Below are positions 41,475 through 49,788 of a stretch of 49,850 nucleotides of DNA, in pieces. Made by a program: the position numbers and the translations under genes. Source of the DNA: CAWUIO01 sp963922455 (GTDB lineage: Bacteria > Bacteroidota > Bacteroidia > Cytophagales > Microscillaceae); NCBI GenBank assembly GCA_963922455.1, contig CAWUIO010000041.1, forward strand, positions 1-49,850. Reading direction: 5' to 3'. How positions within the stretch are numbered: the stretch's first letter is position 1; the number at the start of each line of letters is the position of its first letter. The notes beneath the pieces are model-generated. The model saw only the letters and a list, made by a program, of their open reading frames with translations. It made no database searches and was not told where the DNA came from.

Positions 41475-42872
41475 ATGCTTACAAGGATTAAAATAAGCGG
41501 TTTTAAATCATTTCAAGATTTTGAAATGGAATTTACTCCTTTAACAGTCGTAGCTGGTACGAATGCGTCTGGAAAGAGTAATTTGTTTGATGCATTGATG
41601 CTATTATCCCGTTTGGCGGAAGCAGACCATTTAAAAAAGGCTTTTGGCCACCAAAGAGGAGAATTATTAGAGCTCTTTACGCAATATGATAAAGATTGTT
41701 CTGCCAAAATTATGAGCTTTGAAGTAGAAATGTTAGTTGATCGCCTTGTTCGGGATGCTTGGGGAAATGAAGCAACTCTAAAATATACCCGTTTGCGATA
41801 CAAACTTTGTATAGAGCGATATTCCAATGAAAATGGATTGGAAGATTTAAAAGTAATAGAAGAACACCTGGAGAAGTTCAACCATAGCCAAGACCCCTGG
41901 ATAAAAAAAATAGATAAGGAAACGTTAGAGCATTGGCGTCCCCAAGTAAAAACAGGTAAAAGGGGTATACCTTATATTGAAACTAAGTTAGAAAATGGTA
42001 TAAAAACTGTAATCGTACCCCAAGATGGAGTACAAGGTGGAAATAAGCGAAGATTTCCTTTACACAATGCTACAAGGACTGTATTAAGTAGCTTTGATAC
42101 AGTTGACTTTCCTCATGTCTTTGCGGCCAAGGAGGAAATGAAAAGCTGGAAGTTTTTGCAACTTAATCCAGAAGAGTTGAGAAAACCCACTAGTAAGAAA
42201 AGTGGAGAAATGCTTATTACTGCAAGCGGGGCTAATTTGGCAGCCGCTTTACACAGAATAAAACAGACTAATGATTACGCTCTAACTATTATATCCAGAA
42301 AACTCAATCAATTTTTACCCAACTTTATTGGAGTAGATGTTGTAGATGACTTAGAAAACCAACAATACATTATTCAACTAGAAGATGTAGACCGGAATAT
42401 ATATAGTTCCGGGGTTTTATCAGAGGGAACTCTCCGTTTACTAACCCTATGTATCATCGAGCAAGATGAGAAATACCGGGGACTTATATGCTTTGAAGAA
42501 CCGGAAAATGGAATTCATCCCTACCAGATCAAGGCTATGGTGGATTTATTGAAGGATCTTTCGATCGATTTTGAAAATATCGAGAAACCTTTAAGACAAG
42601 CTATCATCAACACTCACTCTCCAACCTTGGTAGGCTATATTAATCAATGGCAATCAGATCTTTTTGTAAGTATCTGGTTTTCACAAATAAGAAACCGAAT
42701 AATAAATAATAATAATGAACGGATGAAAGTTAAAGTTACGAGCATCCTTCCCGTCCAAAAAAATGGACAATTCAGCTTGGAATTTGAGGAATCCGATCAA
42801 AAATTAACTTTGCATACCGTGCAAAGGTATCTTGAACAAGATTATACTCCTAGCACCTTACTTCATGGCTAG
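41475..42872 (+). CDS. AAA/ABC-type ATPase (OLD/RecF-like), putative defence component
   Basis: A 465-residue ATPase of the RecF/OLD type. FKSFQDFEMEF precedes the Walker A motif GTNASGKSN (28-36). The ABC signature is LSEGT (315-319) and Walker B is LICFEEPENGIHP (Glu341/342). The H-loop region is QAIINTHSPTLV. Such ATPases, paired with a TOPRIM nuclease, form anti-phage modules (OLD, Gabija, PARIS-like). The next gene overlaps by 8 bases and encodes a TOPRIM-like protein. The pair is more AT-rich than its surroundings, suggesting horizontal gain. Exact system type cannot be named from sequence alone. Confidence 0.85.
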   Translation: MLTRIKISGFKSFQDFEMEFTPLTVVAGTNASGKSNLFDALMLLSRLAEADHLKKAFGHQRGELLELFTQYDKDCSAKIMSFEVEMLVDRLVRDAWGNEATLKYTRLRYKLCIERYSNENGLEDLKVIEEHLEKFNHSQDPWIKKIDKETLEHWRPQVKTGKRGIPYIETKLENGIKTVIVPQDGVQGGNKRRFPLHNATRTVLSSFDTVDFPHVFAAKEEMKSWKFLQLNPEELRKPTSKKSGEMLITASGANLAAALHRIKQTNDYALTIISRKLNQFLPNFIGVDVVDDLENQQYIIQLEDVDRNIYSSGVLSEGTLRLLTLCIIEQDEKYRGLICFEEPENGIHPYQIKAMVDLLKDLSIDFENIEKPLRQAIINTHSPTLVGYINQWQSDLFVSIWFSQIRNRIINNNNERMKVKVTSILPVQKNGQFSLEFEESDQKLTLHTVQRYLEQDYTPSTLLHG

Positions 42873-43517
42873 ACTTTTGTTTGCCGGACTTTTTGCCGAA
42901 GGCTCCACTGATATCCGATTTTTAGAGAGTATTGTAAACCGTACTTTAGTTGATATAGCCTATGAGTGTAAGGGTGAAATAGAAATAGAGTTGAAGGTGA
43001 TCAGTATAGACAAAAAAAATTTGGACTTCAGGCAGCAAGTTTATAAGCATCTAGGGCAGGTTTTGAAAATTATGGCATTATGTTGCTATTTGTTCATACT
43101 GATGCTGATTCAAAAGACGATAAAATGATTCGGGCCAACAAAATTGAACCTGCTCGCCAAGCTTTACAAGCTTCCCAAGAGAAGGATTTTTGTAAAACTA
43201 TGGTGAGTATTGTGCCGATACCTATGACCGAAGCTTGGATGCTTGCTGATACAGACCTCCTTAAAAAACAAATAGGAACATCAAAAACCAATATTGATTT
43301 ATAACTTACCCACCACCCTGAGCAAGTATCTAAGCCAAAAGATTTAATTAGAGAAATAATACGAAATGAGGCTAATAAAAAGTATAAATTATCTATTGCC
43401 GATTTATACCAGATTATTGGCCAAACCATAAAGCTTGAAAAACTTAATGAGTTGACTGATTATCAAAAGTTTAAAGAAGAAATACGGGCTGCATTGAAGG
43501 AACTAAACTTTATGTAG
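42865..43517 (+). pseudogene. DUF4276-like TOPRIM nuclease gene, frameshifted and with an in-frame stop
   Basis: The start MARLLFAGLFAEGSTDIRFL overlaps the ATPase stop by 8 bases. The frame runs until about 43050, where one missing G in a GGG run changes it; the correct frame continues as GFENYGIMLLFVHTDADSKDD. It then meets TAA at 43302-43304 and continues in the same frame to the TAG at 43515 (LTHHPEQVSKPKDLIREIIR and KFKEEIRAALKELNF). AEG and DAD are the acidic TOPRIM motifs of DUF4276/OLD-type nucleases. With two lesions it is most likely inactive. I cannot exclude one being a sequencing error. Confidence 0.75.
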
Positions 43518-43592
43518 TGCCCATAACTTGTTCCATACTATTTACATAAATTGCTTAACTGGTCTAATTGTTCTAATATCGAGTTTTTCTTC

Positions 43593-43722
43593 AGCTTAGG
43601 GATAGAGCCATTGTTTGAGCCCGCCGCTGGGGCGAGCGTGGGCCGGCGAGTGGCGAAAGCCCGACCCCGCCTGGGTAGAGAGGTTTAAGGTAGTCTATAG
43701 GAGATATGGCGGGGGAAGCCCC
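43593..43722 (+). repeat. Dispersed GC-rich repeat, copy 7
   Basis: Starts AGCTTAGGGATAGAGCC, contains GGCCGGCGAGTGGCGAAAGC with CCGACCCCGCC, a unique loop, and GGCGGGGGAAGCCCC. Here the stem is CCCCGCC/GGCGGGG rather than CCCGCGC/GCGCGGG, so both arms changed together. It lies between convergent genes. Confidence 0.85.
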
Positions 43723-43730
43723 ACAAGGTT

Positions 43731-44534
43731 TTAGCCTTCGTGCCGGTCTACGGAGTAATTACTAGGCAAGTTGGAGAGCCAACTGAGGATGACATCGGGA
43801 TTTTTGAGAACATTGCCCAGCACGTAAATTTCTGAATCTTGAATGGCCGAAGAGAGCCGCATTTCTTCCTTGACTACCCCTACCCGGCGGGGGCCACGGG
43901 AATGCACGTAATAAATGCCCTCGGCCGATTTGACAATAAATCCCACGTGTTTGGCCAAGCCTAAAATGTATAAACCGGGCTCTTGTGCCTCCAGGTAAGC
44001 ATAGAGGCTATCGGTATTGTTTTCTCGGATGGTATGAATACTGCTTGGCAGGCATACTTTCTGTATGAGTTGGCGAGAAGCCAGGCGTGAAAGATAGTAT
44101 TTTTCGTAGTGAAAGCCCACATGGCGCAAAACGGTGGTCACAAAGTAGCCGCAAGCAATGGCTCCTTGCCGAGGGCGCTCGGTGGTTCCGTTAAAATCCC
44201 ACTGGGTATGGTACCAAAATGGGAAAATTTGGTTCTTTATGGTACGAAATAGATAATCTTCGGTGCGGGACAAGATCTCGCTTTTTTGTTCTTGGCTAGC
44301 CTTGCGGTAGTATTCGGCCAAGCGAAATTGTTGCGTCCGAATTTCAATGCGGAGGCTGTCGTATTGGGTCTGATGTTTTTGGGGATCAAAAATTTGGTAA
44401 GGCCCGTCCAAAACCGCCGTTTGATAGGAGTAGCTGGGAGGCACCGAAACGGTAATAAGGGAAGATGCCCCAATAAGGCCTCCGGTAATCAAGGCCGTAA
44501 GCAGATAATAAATTTTATTGGTCCGGCTGTCCAT
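43731..44534 (-). CDS. NlpC/P60-like cysteine amidase or peptidase
   Basis: A 267-residue protein. The ATG at 44534 is preferred to a GTG at 44552. A hydrophobic N-terminal segment (YYLLTALITGGLIGASSLI) anchors or exports it. WYHTQWDFNGTTERPRQGAI precedes Cys128 in ACGYFVTTVLRHVGF, and GLAKHVGFIV gives His196. The Cys then His order and their surroundings fit an NlpC/P60 fold, which usually cuts cell-wall peptides. It follows sufD on the same strand, but a hairpin lies between. Substrate is unknown; I infer the family from the catalytic arrangement. Confidence 0.7.
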   Translation of the reverse strand: MDSRTNKIYYLLTALITGGLIGASSLITVSVPPSYSYQTAVLDGPYQIFDPQKHQTQYDSLRIEIRTQQFRLAEYYRKASQEQKSEILSRTEDYLFRTIKNQIFPFWYHTQWDFNGTTERPRQGAIACGYFVTTVLRHVGFHYEKYYLSRLASRQLIQKVCLPSSIHTIRENNTDSLYAYLEAQEPGLYILGLAKHVGFIVKSAEGIYYVHSRGPRRVGVVKEEMRLSSAIQDSEIYVLGNVLKNPDVILSWLSNLPSNYSVDRHEG

Positions 44535-44561
44535 GTTGGTTGCAGAGTTCACAGTATGGTA

Positions 44562-44591
44562 GAGAAACAGCTTTCTGAATAGCTGTTTCTC
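44562..44591 (-). terminator. Hairpin after sufD
   Basis: GAGAAACAGCT (44562-44572) pairs perfectly with AGCTGTTTCTC (44581-44591), an 11-bp stem with an 8-nt loop, just after the sufD stop. It lacks a strong T-run, so it may be a weak terminator or an mRNA end-protecting structure. Confidence 0.5.
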
Positions 44592-44611
44592 AAATATAAT
44601 ACCGTAAATTC

Positions 44612-45928
44612 TTATCGACTCAAACGGGCGCGGATTTGTCCTTCTAAATAGTTGCGAATGGGTTCTTCTTGGATAGTATCTACGATCTCATTGGCAAATG
44701 CGTAGATGAGTAGGCCCCGGGCTTCTTCAAAAGGAATGCCCCGTGATCGTAGATAAAACATCGCATTTTCGTCCAGTCCGCCCGTAGTAGCCCCATGAGA
44801 ACACTTTACATCATCGGCCCAGATCTCCAATTGGGGCTTAGTATTAATGGTAGCCGAATCGGATAGCAAGACATTTCGGTTTTGCTGGTAAGCATTGGTC
44901 TTTTGGGCATCTTGTCGGACAAAGATCTTCCCGTTGAATACCCCAGTAGAGTGGTCTTCTAAGATTCCTTTGTACAGCTCATTACTGAGCGAATGGGGCT
45001 TCATATGATCGGCAATGGTATGGTTGTCTACGTGGGTTTTCCCTTGTAACATATATAAACCATACATATTCGACTCAATATTGGAGCCGTCCAGGAGAAT
45101 GTTCAAGTTATTGCGTATGAGTCCCCCATCCAGGCTGATGGTTGTGTTGGAATAGACGCTGTCTTGGGACTGATGTACCTGCGTTGTGCCAATATAAAAA
45201 GATTGAGGTCCGTCTTGCTGCACTTTGTAGTGTTTAACTTGAGCATTTTCGTGGATAATCCACTCACTGACGGCATTGGTAAAGCTATGATGCTCCCCAA
45301 TCGTATGGAATTTGTCTAAAACGCTCAGTGAACCTCCTGCGCCTACTACAAAAAAGTTACGAGGGTTTAAGGCTATGTGCCCTTCGCGGGTATCTTGGAA
45401 ATAATAAAGTAAAACCGGATGGCTTACCGAAACCCCGGCCGGGACGTGTAAAAAGACTCCGTTTTGGGCCAAAGCGGTGTTGAGGGCAGTAAAAGCTTCT
45501 TCCCGATAATTGGTGTGACGGGCAAAATGTTGTTGAAAGATCGTACTTTCCTCCCGACTGGCCTGAGAAAAGTCGCGAATTAAAAGCTCTGACTCGGGGC
45601 ACAAAATTTGGGAATGTTCGGCTTGGTATTGCCCGTTGACAAAGACCAGAATATTGGCTTCTACCTCAGGAATGACTTGGGACTTCCAATCGCTGGGCGA
45701 GAGGCTACTGAGGGGCTCGATCTGGTATTCGTTTTTGAGAATGCGGGCTACATTGGTATATTTCCACTCTTCGTGTTTGGTAGTAGGAAAGCCCAATTTT
45801 TCCAATTCTTGTAGCGCTTCCTGACGAATGTCGCCTAAGGCGGGGGCCGTGGGGCTCTGGGCCAGCTGCTCGAAGCGTTGCTTAAAACCTGCCCAACTAG
45901 GCATTTGCTCTAAGGACGATGGGTTCAT
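44612..45928 (-). CDS. sufD: Fe-S cluster assembly protein SufD
   Basis: A 438-residue protein, the usual size. SufD partners SufB and SufC in the SufBC2D scaffold that builds Fe-S clusters in the cytoplasm. WKYTNVARILKNEYQIEPL at the N-terminus and the parallel beta-helix core (GLDENAMFYLRSRGIPFEEA) are typical; DVKCSHGATTGGLDENAMF holds the conserved Cys-Ser-His at the SufB interface. It is last in sufB-sufC-pentapeptide-sufD, 48 bases after the pentapeptide gene. SufS and SufE-type genes are not in the window. Confidence 0.95.
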   Translation of the reverse strand: MNPSSLEQMPSWAGFKQRFEQLAQSPTAPALGDIRQEALQELEKLGFPTTKHEEWKYTNVARILKNEYQIEPLSSLSPSDWKSQVIPEVEANILVFVNGQYQAEHSQILCPESELLIRDFSQASREESTIFQQHFARHTNYREEAFTALNTALAQNGVFLHVPAGVSVSHPVLLYYFQDTREGHIALNPRNFFVVGAGGSLSVLDKFHTIGEHHSFTNAVSEWIIHENAQVKHYKVQQDGPQSFYIGTTQVHQSQDSVYSNTTISLDGGLIRNNLNILLDGSNIESNMYGLYMLQGKTHVDNHTIADHMKPHSLSNELYKGILEDHSTGVFNGKIFVRQDAQKTNAYQQNRNVLLSDSATINTKPQLEIWADDVKCSHGATTGGLDENAMFYLRSRGIPFEEARGLLIYAFANEIVDTIQEEPIRNYLEGQIRARLSR

Positions 45929-45976
45929 GGTATCTTGAGTTTAAATTTTCTAATCAAACGGTGGCCGGATAGGCCC

Positions 45977-46549
45977 TTAATCCATTCGGACTTGGTCCAA
46001 GATGGCATCTTTAAATTGCGTGTTTGCATCCAGTACGGCTCCTCGAAAATCGGAGCCACTCAGGTTACAATCTTGAAAGTCCACTTTTTGTAATCGAGCC
46101 TCCCGAAAATCGCAGTTTTGCAAATCTGAGCGGGAAAAATCAACTCCCCACAAGTCGGCCCCTCTAAAGGAGGAACCTTGGAGTATGGAGTCTATAAAGA
46201 GACTGCCCTCTAAGTCGGCCCCTTCCCAATTTTGCCCTTCGCTTAGGATAGCTGCACAATCCGCATAGGGAAGGGATACGCCACGGAGGGGGAGGCCTTG
46301 CAATTTGTGGAAGCCTAATTTGGCTTGTTTTCCGGGTATTTTTTTATTTCCGGGGGTTTGGTATACCCCAAAAATCAAGTTATTAATGAAAAAGGTTTGC
46401 CAACTGCCTCCTGCCCCCCCGTGTTCTAAGAATAGATCGTGTTGGGCCATAATTTCCAAGAATTCCTCCCGAGAAAGGGGAGGGGCTTGTTGTACCTTTT
46501 GTTTTACTTGGGTACTGACCTCGTAGGGGTGGGGGTTGGCGCGGTTCAT
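45977..46549 (-). CDS. Pentapeptide repeat protein inside the suf cluster
   Basis: A 190-residue protein. The C-terminal half (about 100-185) is a run of five-residue A(D/N)Lxx-like units, for example EGADLEGSLFIDSILQGSSF and RGADLWGVDFSRSDLQNCDF, forming a right-handed quadrilateral beta-helix. The N-terminal half (FLEIMAQHDLFLEHGGAGGS) is not one I recognise. It lies 15 bases after sufC and 48 before sufD, so it is part of the operon. Pentapeptide proteins mimic DNA or act as scaffolds; here it may help the SufBCD complex. The position is unusual for suf operons. Confidence 0.85.
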   Translation of the reverse strand: MNRANPHPYEVSTQVKQKVQQAPPLSREEFLEIMAQHDLFLEHGGAGGSWQTFFINNLIFGVYQTPGNKKIPGKQAKLGFHKLQGLPLRGVSLPYADCAAILSEGQNWEGADLEGSLFIDSILQGSSFRGADLWGVDFSRSDLQNCDFREARLQKVDFQDCNLSGSDFRGAVLDANTQFKDAILDQVRMD

Positions 46550-46564
46550 CAGGGAATCTCAACC

Positions 46565-47317
46565 TTAGGCGGCTACTTCCGATTTGATCCAATCGTATCC
46601 TTTTTCTTCTAGTTCTAAGGCCAATTGCTTGTCCCCCGATTTCACGATGCGTCCATTATATAACACGTGCACATAATCGGGCACGATGTAGTCTAGAAGG
46701 CGTTGGTAGTGGGTAACCACGATGGTGGCATTATCGGCCGATTTTAGTTTATTAACCCCTTCGGCAACAATTCGGAGTGCGTCAATATCCAAACCGGAAT
46801 CGGTTTCATCTAAGATGGCCAATTTGGGTTCAAGCATAGCCATTTGGAAGATTTCATTCCGCTTTTTTTCCCCTCCCGAAAAACCTTCATTAAGCGAACG
46901 CTTTAGTAAGGTATCGTCCATTCCGACCAATTTCATTTTCTCCTTCATCCGTTTAAGGAAGGTTACGGCATCCATGGCTTCCTCTTCGCGGTATTTGCGG
47001 ATTTGATTGATAGCCGTTTTTAAGAAGTTGGTGGTTGTAACCCCAGGGATCTCTACTGGGTATTGGAAAGCGAGAAAGATACCTTCGGCGGCGCGTTCTT
47101 CGGGAGCGAGTTCCAAAAGGTCTTTTCCGATATATTCTACGCTTCCTCCATTGACTTCATAATCTTCCCGTCCGGCCAATACGGATGCGAGGGTACTTTT
47201 TCCGGAGCCATTCGGCCCCATGATGGCGTGTACTTCCCCGGCTTTTACCTCGAGATTAATGCCTTTCAGGATTTGATTGTCTTCAATGGAAGCTTGGAGA
47301 TTCTCAATTTTTAGCAT
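46565..47317 (-). CDS. sufC: Fe-S cluster assembly ATPase SufC
   Basis: A 250-residue ABC ATPase. Walker A GPNGSGKST (34-42), signature FSGGEKKRNE and Walker B LAILDETDSGLD are all SufC-specific, including KKRNE after the signature. It hydrolyses ATP to drive conformational change of SufB and SufD during Fe-S cluster assembly. I chose the ATG at 47317 (MLKIENLQASIEDNQ); the longer frame from 47392 adds an unrelated tail that overlaps a hairpin. Downstream are the pentapeptide gene and sufD. Confidence 0.97.
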   Translation of the reverse strand: MLKIENLQASIEDNQILKGINLEVKAGEVHAIMGPNGSGKSTLASVLAGREDYEVNGGSVEYIGKDLLELAPEERAAEGIFLAFQYPVEIPGVTTTNFLKTAINQIRKYREEEAMDAVTFLKRMKEKMKLVGMDDTLLKRSLNEGFSGGEKKRNEIFQMAMLEPKLAILDETDSGLDIDALRIVAEGVNKLKSADNATIVVTHYQRLLDYIVPDYVHVLYNGRIVKSGDKQLALELEEKGYDWIKSEVAA

Positions 47318-47370
47318 GGGTATATCAATTTGTAGAAAATTGCAATATGTATGTAATGCGTGATTACAGA

Positions 47371-47416
47371 AAAAATTTAAAAAGGGAAACATCAGCCTGA
47401 TTGGTGGATGTTTCCC
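47371..47416 (-). terminator. Terminator-like hairpin between sufB and sufC
   Basis: On the minus strand GGGAAACATC (47416-47407) pairs perfectly with GATGTTTCCC (47393-47384). TTTTT and a second T-run follow. It lies between the sufB stop (47453) and the sufC start (47317) and has every feature of an intrinsic terminator or attenuator. Confidence 0.75.
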
Positions 47417-47452
47417 GGATTTTATATTTGTTTTTTTCTTTCAAGGATTAGA

Positions 47453-48904
47453 TTAACCTACACTACCTTCTAAGCTGATTGCCAGAAGCTTTTGTGCTTC
47501 TACGGCAAACTCCATCGGTAGTTGGTTGAGCACTTCTTTGGCGTATCCGTTGACGATCAAGGCAACTGCGGTTTCGGGGTCAATCCCTCTCTGCGTACAG
47601 TAAAAGAGCTGGTCTTCTCCAATTTTAGAAGTGGTTGCCTCGTGTTCTACTACTCCGCTTTGATTATCTACTTCTATGTAGGGGAAAGTATGGGCACCAC
47701 AACGATCGCCCATTAACAAGGAATCGCACTGTGAGAAGTTACGGGCATTTTCGGCGCGTTTGAACACTTTTACTTGTCCACGGTAAGAGTTTTGGCTCAC
47801 TCCGGCCGAAATCCCCTTGGATACGATGCGGCTTTTGGTGTTTTTTCCGATATGGATCATTTTGGTACCTGTATCGGCTTGTTGGTGGCGGTTGGTAACG
47901 GCCACTGAGTAAAACTCACCAATGGAGTTGTCTCCTTTTAAAATACAGCTGGGGTACTTCCAGGTAATGGCCGAACCGGTTTCTACTTGGGTCCAAGAAA
48001 TTTTGGAGTTTATCCCTTCACAAATACCACGCTTGGTTACGAAGTTGTAAATCCCGCCTTTTCCTTCATCGTTTCCGGGGTACCAGTTTTGAACGGTGGA
48101 GTACTTAATTTCGGCATTGTCCATGGCGATCAACTCTACCACGGCGGCATGTAATTGGTTTTCGTCTCGCATCGGGGCCGTACATCCTTCTAGGTAGCTT
48201 ACGTAGCTGTTGTCTTCGGCTACGATCAAGGTACGTTCAAACTGACCCGTGTTGGCCGCATTGATTCGGAAGTAAGTAGACAATTCCATAGGGCAACGGA
48301 CGCCTTTGGGAATATAGCAGAAAGATCCGTCGCTAAACACAGCCGAGTTGAGGGCAGCAAAGTAGTTATCACTGGGGGGCACTACCTTGCCAATATATTT
48401 TCTTACCAGTTCTGGGTGGTCTTCAATGGCTTCGCTCATGGAGCAGAAAATAATACCCAGCTCTGCCAATTTATCTTTGAAAGTAGTACCGATAGACACA
48501 CTATCTATTACCGCATCTACGGCCACGCCTGTGAGCCGCTTTTGTTCTTGGAGGGAAATCCCTAATTTTTCAAAAGTTGCCAACAATTCAGGATCCACTT
48601 CATCCAAACTTTTGGGCTTGACTTTTTGCTTAGGAGCTGCATAATAAATCAGGTCCTTATATTTGATCTCAGGGTAGCTTACATTTTGCCATTGAGGCTC
48701 TTCCATGTTCAGCCAGGCCTGAAAAGCTTTGAGTCGCCATTCCAACATCCATTCGGGCTCATTTTTCTTGGCCGAAATAAAACGGACTATATCTTCGTTT
48801 AAACCCGCTGGGGCCGAATCCATTTCATAATCGGTGACAAAGCCGTATTTATAATCAGAATTTATGTGCTGCTCGAGAATATCTGTTTCCTTTTCCTTGC
48901 TCAT
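47453..48904 (-). CDS. sufB: Fe-S cluster assembly protein SufB
   Basis: A 483-residue protein, normal for SufB. It is the scaffold on which Fe-S clusters form, fed with sulfur by SufS/SufE-type enzymes. Core features include NSAVFSDGSFCYIPKGVRCP, the beta-helix region VSYLEGCTAPMRDENQLHAA and HEATTSKIGEDQLFYCTQRG near the C-terminus, where the conserved Glu/Thr and Cys residues reside. It is first in the cluster, separated from sufC by a terminator-like hairpin, so SufB may be made in excess of SufCD. The gap upstream (48905-49164) holds a dispersed repeat. Confidence 0.97.
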   Translation of the reverse strand: MSKEKETDILEQHINSDYKYGFVTDYEMDSAPAGLNEDIVRFISAKKNEPEWMLEWRLKAFQAWLNMEEPQWQNVSYPEIKYKDLIYYAAPKQKVKPKSLDEVDPELLATFEKLGISLQEQKRLTGVAVDAVIDSVSIGTTFKDKLAELGIIFCSMSEAIEDHPELVRKYIGKVVPPSDNYFAALNSAVFSDGSFCYIPKGVRCPMELSTYFRINAANTGQFERTLIVAEDNSYVSYLEGCTAPMRDENQLHAAVVELIAMDNAEIKYSTVQNWYPGNDEGKGGIYNFVTKRGICEGINSKISWTQVETGSAITWKYPSCILKGDNSIGEFYSVAVTNRHQQADTGTKMIHIGKNTKSRIVSKGISAGVSQNSYRGQVKVFKRAENARNFSQCDSLLMGDRCGAHTFPYIEVDNQSGVVEHEATTSKIGEDQLFYCTQRGIDPETAVALIVNGYAKEVLNQLPMEFAVEAQKLLAISLEGSVG

Positions 48905-49046
48905 AAAAAATGCTTGTTTGAGGCAGATACTTATTTAGAATCATTTTAAGTAATACAAAACTACAACATTAATTAAAGAATAATTGTTTGCAGAGATTGT
49001 TTTTTTCTATGCCTTAATGGAGGATAATATCTTATAAACTAGTATT

Positions 49047-49154
49047 GGGGCTTGCCTGCGCTAAAAAATTTGTTTTATCCTAGTAATATAGGCTAGCCGC
49101 GCAGGCACTATTTTTCTATATCGAGATAAATCTTAATATTGCGGGGAAGCCCCT
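49047..49154. repeat. Dispersed GC-rich repeat, divergent copy 8
   Basis: GGGGCTTGCCTGCGC (49047 on) and GCGGGGAAGCCCC (ending about 49153) are inverted ends of the same family with AT-rich DNA between. GCCTGCGC pairs with GCGCAGGC (ending about 49106). The conserved GGCTTAGGGAT part is missing, so it looks like two right ends facing each other. Confidence 0.7.
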
Positions 49155-49164
49155 GCGCTACCTA

Positions 49165-49632
49165 TTAAGCAATAATCTCCACCGGCCGGTTAAAAGATTC
49201 CTCCAGGGAAATAATGGTTTCTGTACGTTGGATACCCCTGATTTTTTGAATTTTATCGTGTAGTACCTCCCGCAAATGCCGGGTATCGCGGCAGACTAGA
49301 TGGGCAAACATACTATAAATACCCGTAGTATAGTGCAAACTGGTGATTTCGGGTACCTGAGAGAGTTCATCGGCCACTTCTTCATAGAGTGAGCTTTTAT
49401 CCAGATAAATACCAAGAAAAGCGGCAATATCCCAACCCATCCGGGAGTAGTCTAGGCGCAGCTCGGCCCCTTTGATAACGCCCATTTCCTTTAATTTTCG
49501 CATACGCAGGTGGATAGTACCATCGGAGACACCTACTTCTTTGGCTACCAAAGTATAGGGGCGGTTGGCTTCATGTAAGAGTTGATTAAGAATCTTAATA
49601 TCTGTATTATCGATATCGAAATTTTTGTCCAT
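49165..49632 (-). CDS. Lrp/AsnC-family transcriptional regulator
   Basis: A 155-residue protein. NTDIKILNQLLHEANRPYTL, ending VAKEVGVSDGTIHLRMRKL, is the N-terminal HTH. The RAM domain follows from about 65 (IAAFLGIYLDKSSLYEEVAD), with the HYTTGIYSMFAHLVCRDTRH strand that lines the amino-acid pocket. Lrp proteins sense amino acids and act as octamers. I prefer the ATG at 49632 (MDKNFDIDNTDIKIL) over the one at 49659, but either is possible. It is next to the suf cluster but transcribed separately, and its target cannot be seen. Confidence 0.92.
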   Translation of the reverse strand: MDKNFDIDNTDIKILNQLLHEANRPYTLVAKEVGVSDGTIHLRMRKLKEMGVIKGAELRLDYSRMGWDIAAFLGIYLDKSSLYEEVADELSQVPEITSLHYTTGIYSMFAHLVCRDTRHLREVLHDKIQKIRGIQRTETIISLEESFNRPVEIIA

Positions 49633-49788
49633 AGGAATATTCAAAATTATGATATTCATAAATTTAGCCTAAATTATTTAGATTTTCTAAAATTAAACAA
49701 GTAGATGTTAAGCTTTTTGTATTTTTTAAGCGCTTATGCGTTCTTTGAAGTGTCGGTAAGGCAAAAAAAGCACAAAAGAGTGTTATCC

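Noticed and set aside
41475..42872. ATPase as a chromosomal RecF/RecN repair protein
   Set aside because: Size, the overlap with a TOPRIM-type gene and the local AT-rich composition fit an accessory OLD-like ATPase better.
47318..47392. Longer start for SufC
   Set aside because: Overlaps the terminator-like hairpin and adds residues not found in the family; the ATG at 47317 begins at the conserved domain.
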